From contig NC_046681.1 in NCBI RefSeq assembly GCF_009870125.1, forward strand, positions 5,965,001 through 6,029,000: a stretch of DNA of 64,000 nt, written 5' to 3'. The notes beneath the pieces are model-generated. The model worked only from the letters and a program-made list of their open reading frames with translations. It had not been told where the DNA came from and did not search any database. The translations under genes and the position numbers were made by a program. Positions within the stretch are counted from its first letter, which is position 1, and each line of letters starts with the position of its first letter. The DNA is from Drosophila pseudoobscura (taxonomy: Eukaryota; Arthropoda; Insecta; Diptera; Drosophilidae). Positions 58,501 through 64,000 of this stretch are shown piece after piece.

Positions 58501-61500
58501 ATCATTGTACTCGACATTGGCATCTCAACACACAAAAAGCCCAAGCAAACAAAATGCTCTAATAAATATTGTATTGAAAGAGTCACATTTAAGAAGTGGC
58601 TGGAGAAAGTTCTATAAAGAAGGGTCTGGGATTGTACAAAAATTTACTAGCAATGGAAAGAGACTTGGAGCAAGCCAAGAAACCTCTTCCTAACTCCCAG
58701 AAAATACCCCCCAGAAATACCTATTAAAATAACATACTTACACATTTTCCATACACCATACACCAATTTATTTCATAATCTCTAATGCCCTGCCATCAGT
58801 CCTGGCAACCGCAAATTTTGATTCAATCCCATCCTCCGGGGGGGCCAACGCCTTTAATGCAATCAGAAAAGAGGTCTCTCTACCGAAACACACGACTGGC
58901 ATATTTAAGCAGCCGGGCAAGAATCTACAGGATCGACTTTAACACGTTTAAGACACAAATTTAATCATGACAAGTCCCGCCCTTCCAAGTAGGTTGCGGG
59001 ATTTGGGGGAATCGCACCCGCGGTTATTTAAAAAATGCTAAAAACAACGAGAGAAAATATTATAAGGCAATAATAGAATAGAAGGGGGAGCAACTGCTGG
59101 TGGGGCTAGACTTATACTCGGAACTGTGCCTGCCCTCTGGGTCTGAGGCCCACCCACGCGGCCTGTCAAATGTCAATAGCAAAAAAGCGCCCTCGACAGC
59201 TGCTCCAAGCATCCAAGTCCTGATCACCGCAACACCCCCACACTCCTCTCTCTTTCTCTGCCTTTCGTGGGGGGACTGGCCCAAGGAGAGGTTGGTCATT
59301 CAGTTGGCATATTTACATTTATTATGGAGTCCTCCAGCCTGAAGATTGACGTTGTACCCGTACCGCCTGCAATAAATAAGTATTTTCCAACATAATCGGC
59401 CGCTGTAATATTTACTCTTCACGAAGGTCCTTTTGGTGGCAGGCAGGAGGGTGTCAATGGGGATATGTTTTGCTGTAAATTGGGGTCAAATTCGGCTGAG
59501 GAATGGGCCTGAATTTCGATGATTTTTCGATGGTTTGCAAAGTGATTTCCTGTTGACTTGAAATATGGTATGAGATTTGGGATAAACATATATTTTGATG
59601 CGTATTTGTATAGAAAAGATCAGACAACTGTTTTTGAAGGATATTTTGGATATCAATTATTTTGAATTTTGATAGAAATCTAGATTTAAATAAAGATTAA
59701 TTGGGTAACAATAAATATAATACTTAAGGTATCCGAAAATCCTTAATCTACATATCTCCACATTTTCTTCAATGTTCTCGACATCTTTCCATAAATTCCG
59801 TAAATCTACAAAACGGATTGAGAACCCTTTAAATCTCTGTCCAAAGTACGTCCCAAAGGAGTTTCTTTCGGAGGGACTTGAATGCTTGTTAAGTCTCTCC
59901 GTCACTCACTGGAAAACGGGGTGGAAAAACAACAAAAAATTGTATAAATAATTATTATTTACACACAGCGTGGCTCTTCTTCTGTAGAGTTCTGGCTCTG
60001 TGGCGGGGAAACGAGCGTTTTTATGGCACGCATTTTGATTTAACGAGCCAGAAAGGCATCAGGCAACAGGCAGCAGCACATGTGAAAGGAAGGCTTTTAG
60101 TGGGAAGCCTTCTACTGGCACAGTCCCTCCTTTCTGTATGCATCAGTGGCTCTCTGCAGTTGCTAATTGGTGTCATTAAAAAGATGAAGGCGAGTCTTTT
60201 AAAAATATACATACATACATATCTATCTATCTTTCCACAAGCAAGAACGTGGCGCATACGTCATGGGGCACCGCCATCGGTGGAAACTGCTTTACAATGT
60301 TAATGTAATCAAAGTTGAACTTCCGCCTGATTTGTGATTATGAAAATCATAAACTTTTGCTAAACAAAATACAGAAATTCATTGCAGGTGCACCTTGACA
60401 AAAAAGAGCAAACAATTTATGTAAAAAGGTTACTTTACTTGGTAAAAAATTAGCATTTAAATTACGGGAGCAGGGTTCAATGAAGCGCTATTAATTGGAA
60501 TGTTCTAGCCAGGCGGGAGTCGTCGATGACGTCTGGGGAGCCTGCCTTTGATGGCCTCGCGATTTGCACCTGGGCAAAAAGTGACACAACGGATAATTGT
60601 TATTGATGGCGCATTACGAGTCCTTGCCTCCCTCCGTCCCTCCGTCCCTCCGTCCCTGCGTTCCTGCTTTGGGGCCTGTTGCAGTCGATAAAAGTTTGTG
60701 TGTGCTTCAGCCATGGAAATGAATGGCAAATGAGGCTGTTATGTGGCCCTGGACTGTCATGTCTGTCTGTCTGTCAGTGGCACACTGTCGACTGGCGGAG
60801 AGCGGCACGACCTTAGGCCTGTTAATGAGCGAGAGTCTGCCCAGGATTTATATAATCTGTCTTTTATTAGAATGGAAAAGCTTAAAAATATATCTTGATT
60901 ATAGGATTTGGTTGGATTTGGGTTCTTAACATTAAAGAAAATTAACAAAAATGTAGAATACTTCGGTTTTGAAGGTTTTTAAGCTATTTAGGATAGGGTG
61001 GGAGCTATATTTTAGTAGTCGTAACATCTTTTAGATACTTTTTAAATGCTTTTCTTCATTTTTAACATCATTGGTTCTTACATTAAGAATTATGGCTCTA
61101 ACCTATGTATTTTTAGTATATTATTTTAGAATTTAGGGAGCTATTAGCCAAAGAGCTAGAAATAGAACCGTAGGATTTTCTCTAATAATTTCTCAAGGAG
61201 TATGAACATGTAACTAAAGGCTGATTAAAGTTGTAAAGGTTCGGTCTAATCATCTTCTAGAATTTTTAGAATCTCGTGAATACCTTCTGAAATATCTTTC
61301 ATATTTTCAACACAATTTCCATATTGAAATATTTATTTTTCAACTTATTTGACGACTGGGAAAAGGCGATTGATTGCTTGATAAATATTTTTCCCTGGAT
61401 TTCGTCTAACATTTTTTTTTAAAAGACCATTGTTCCCTATTTTATGAAACCACTTTTAAAGTATTAGTATGTTTTGATGACCATAGTTATTCATAAATAT

Positions 61501-64000
61501 GTATTCTATAACAATACTACAAGCCCCATTATTGATCTGCAAAGACTTTTATGCCTGGTATTTTATGGTGCACCAAAAACCATTACCATTCAATCGTGAA
61601 AGCCAAAAATTTGAGTTCTAATCCACAAGAATAATATGGTATTACGATTTGTCTGCCAGAGATAAGATTCCATTTGTCCTGGCTTACCTTTTCACTCACA
61701 CACACACACTCTGTGACAATGCGTCAAGGCCATCACGCACACATAAACAGATGCCACACACACATAATACTTACATAATACACTTAAATCATTTCAGAGT
61801 GGGAGAGGGAGAAGGCAAGGGCAAACAGCAATGCATATTTTAATTTTCGCACACGACAAGGATGACAATGGAGACGAGGCTTGAGAGGGGGAGGGGAAGG
61901 GGAAGATGGAGAAATAGTGTTGGAGTTGGAGAGAAAGCGAGAAAGCGGAAATAGAGGAAGAGTGTGTGGGAGAGGCAAGGGAAATACAGAGAGAGATTCA
62001 GTTTGCTTGGTGGGGCGGTCGTCTGACTGGCGCCGCTTTGACCAGGCCGCAAATGAGCGACGCCCCTGGCATCACCCCCTCTGGCCAGACGCCCTTTAAT
62101 CACCCAATCGACACACAACCACACACACACACATACACAACGAAAGAGAGACAGACACACACATATGCACACACAAATGGAGAACAATCTATTTACATTT
62201 ACACCAAATGTACAAATTTATTTATCGGTGAGGGAAACGAGTGAAAAAAGAGGCGAAGAAAGGGGAGTGCGGCAGAAGAGGGAAGTGTGGAAAGGCAGAG
62301 TGGTGGGGCGATAAGCTTGAGGGGGGGCTAAAAGAATGAAAACGCCAAACGACGTCACGCAAAAACTTGTTTGCGTTGGCGACCCAAGCGCGCAAAAGTA
62401 GGCAACGCTATCTGCTCTTTTGCGGTGTGTGTGTGTGTTAGAGCACGTGTGTGTGGGTGTAATGTGGGGAAATGGAACATATTTACACACACAAACACAC
62501 ACACTAGGGTACCGTGTGTTTGCGAGCGTGTGTGGCATGCTGATGAGTTCTGTTTTGTTGTTTTTCTTGAGCAAACTTTAATTGTTTTTGATTTTTCTAA
62601 GGATTCAAGTGACGCGAGTTTTATTTCCTTTCCCATACACTTGCGGTAAGAGCGGTTAATATGATTTTGAAGAGATGTTTGCTAAGCAATGAAGGAAGGA
62701 AGTGAAAAACCCATAAAGCCTACATATATTGTCTGTGTTTGTTATAAGCTAAGTATCTACGATTCAAGAGATCGGAGTACTATTTTATATAGATTTCATA
62801 GGAAAAGAGAGTCATAAAATTGTTCCCTTTGCAGAGATAATCGAAAGAAACCTAAGGAATTGCCGTTTGAAATATTACTTCCAACAGCTTCCAACAATAA
62901 CTCAACAAAACCGCATCAAAATCGGACGACTATATCGTATAGTTCCCATAGAAACAATGGCTCTTTAAGAGTATCAAATTCTACGCTCCCGAATATGATG
63001 TAAGGATATCAAACATATCATCCCATGGATAGGGGGATTGCGTGTCCTTTTTTTTCGTTGAAGCCTTTCCAAATGTTCCAGTTGACAAACAAATCATGTC
63101 ATAGCGAATCAGAAGAAGAAGGGAGTGATTCGAATGAAATGCTTCTTGCTCTTGGCTAATTAAATGTACATTTGTGGAGCTTCCCCCGAGGGAAAGGGCG
63201 GAAAGGGAGGGACGAGTTGGAGGGGAGTACAAGGAGAGAGAGGAATGTCAAGAGTAGACCCAAACTCTGTCAATTGCAATGACAAGATTCTTTTGTACAG
63301 TACGCAATGCACTGAGAGACAAGCTTCGGGGCAGTACAATCTGCGTCTCCGGTTTCTTACGGTTTCTTTTTCCCCATTTTCAAGCATCTATAAAAATTGT
63401 TTGCTGTCCAATATAGGCTGAAAATATAGAGGTCCTATTCGGTTTCGTTATATATATCATCATCATCCTAATGGGATAACTTTTATAGTCAGAAATACGA
63501 CAATTCGTTGACAGTGAAATGTTCTTTCACTTTCAGAGTGTTTTTTGTATAGTTCGTTCTTGTTGAATGCCTCTCAGTGTAGCCCGAGCCATGTATGCAA
63601 TGCACCACTTTCCAGCGCTTACCACTTGAATATGTCCAAACAGCCAATTGCCCAAATGTCACGTACGCGGAGGCACAGGCACAGGTAAAGGTACAGGAGA
63701 TTCGTGTAAATGTCAAAGATGCGCCCAGCCAGCGAGAGGCACCGCTAATTGTTGCACATGTTGCACACTTCACGGCGTGCTCCCGTTCCCCCGCCATCTA
63801 TGTACTGTACGACTGCTGTATGCAGTCGGCTTAAAGCCTGCATTTGGTGCATGCCACGGTTCCGGCTCCGGCTCCGGCTCCGACTCCAGCTCCTCTTTGT
63901 TTTGTGGCTCATCTGCGTGGCAAATTGAAAATTGCGCTCATTTATTTCATTATTGGAAAAAAGCAGTGGGGAAACGGTTTTGTTTCCCATCCAAATAGCC
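55501..64000. other. Gene-free or unrecognised right end of window
   Basis: No protein gene could be recognised. Contents: three imperfect TATGGATARTAAA units at 56820-56940, GC-rich pieces near 56100-56420 and 58290-58480 with low-complexity frames, a TCCGTCCC tandem run at 60631-60660, (CA)n or (TG)n tracts near 61694-61710, 62119-62170 and 62423-62520, and a repeat-like fragment at about 62900-62965. It may hold upstream regulatory DNA of dimm or introns of a gene beyond base 64000. Confidence 0.4.
60629..60665. repeat. TCCGTCCC tandem run
   Basis: An 8-base unit (CCTCCGTC) repeats about four times, ending in diverged copies (GTCCCTGCGTTCC). Confidence 0.8.

Noticed and set aside
58975..59030. 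Possible tRNA-like stretch
   Set aside because: A GCGGGATTT and an AATCGCACCCGCG word are present, but no cloverleaf with acceptor stem or T-loop consensus could be formed.

Overview
The window looks like nuclear DNA of a Drosophila species. Its genes are split by short introns with GTRAGT-type donors. The core promoters carry TCAGTT initiators, intergenic DNA is AT-rich with many (CA)n, (GA)n and (CT)n tracts, and the gene set and order match what I recall of cytological region 39D (Muller element B) of D. melanogaster. Divergence of the proteins from the D. melanogaster versions I remember suggests another species group, perhaps the obscura group, but I cannot fix the species from the sequence alone.

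Six protein-coding genes can be read exon by exon. Left to right: nrv3 (minus strand, Na+/K+-ATPase beta subunit; six coding exons at 2215-18284 with a 14.2-kb first intron; its last exon lies beyond base 1); the CG8665 orthologue (minus, 26292-29978, cytosolic 10-formyltetrahydrofolate dehydrogenase, 913 aa); Gr39b (plus, 32011-33260, gustatory receptor, 372 aa); dtr (minus, 34620-40126, DNAAF1/LRRC50-type dynein assembly factor, 1734 aa); Tsp39D (minus, 41761-42590, tetraspanin, 235 aa); and dimm (minus, 50050-51385, Mist1-type bHLH factor, 421 aa). Every splice junction used keeps the reading frame.

The rest is non-coding. The stretch 18285-19420 reads like the 5' leader and promoter of nrv3, with a GAGA-rich block next to it and a possible second promoter near 21.2-21.7 kb. 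A TATA plus initiator promoter sits before CG8665. Two consensus RFX X-boxes and a forkhead-type site lie within 300 bp upstream of dtr, which fits its ciliary role. A candidate distal promoter and non-coding first exon for dimm lie near 55.2 kb. Mobile or repeated DNA includes a 175-bp element with 17-bp perfect inverted ends and TA flanks (44258-44432), a 370-bp-period direct duplication just before it, a roughly 725-bp repeat-like unit between CG8665 and Gr39b, and several diverged tandem arrays.

The genes are not an operon and do not share one pathway. Several do point to nervous-system or sensory functions: nrv3 in ion pumping, Gr39b in taste, dtr in motile or mechanosensory cilia and synaptic release, dimm in peptidergic secretory cell identity. 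No tRNA, rRNA or autonomous transposon coding sequence was recognised.
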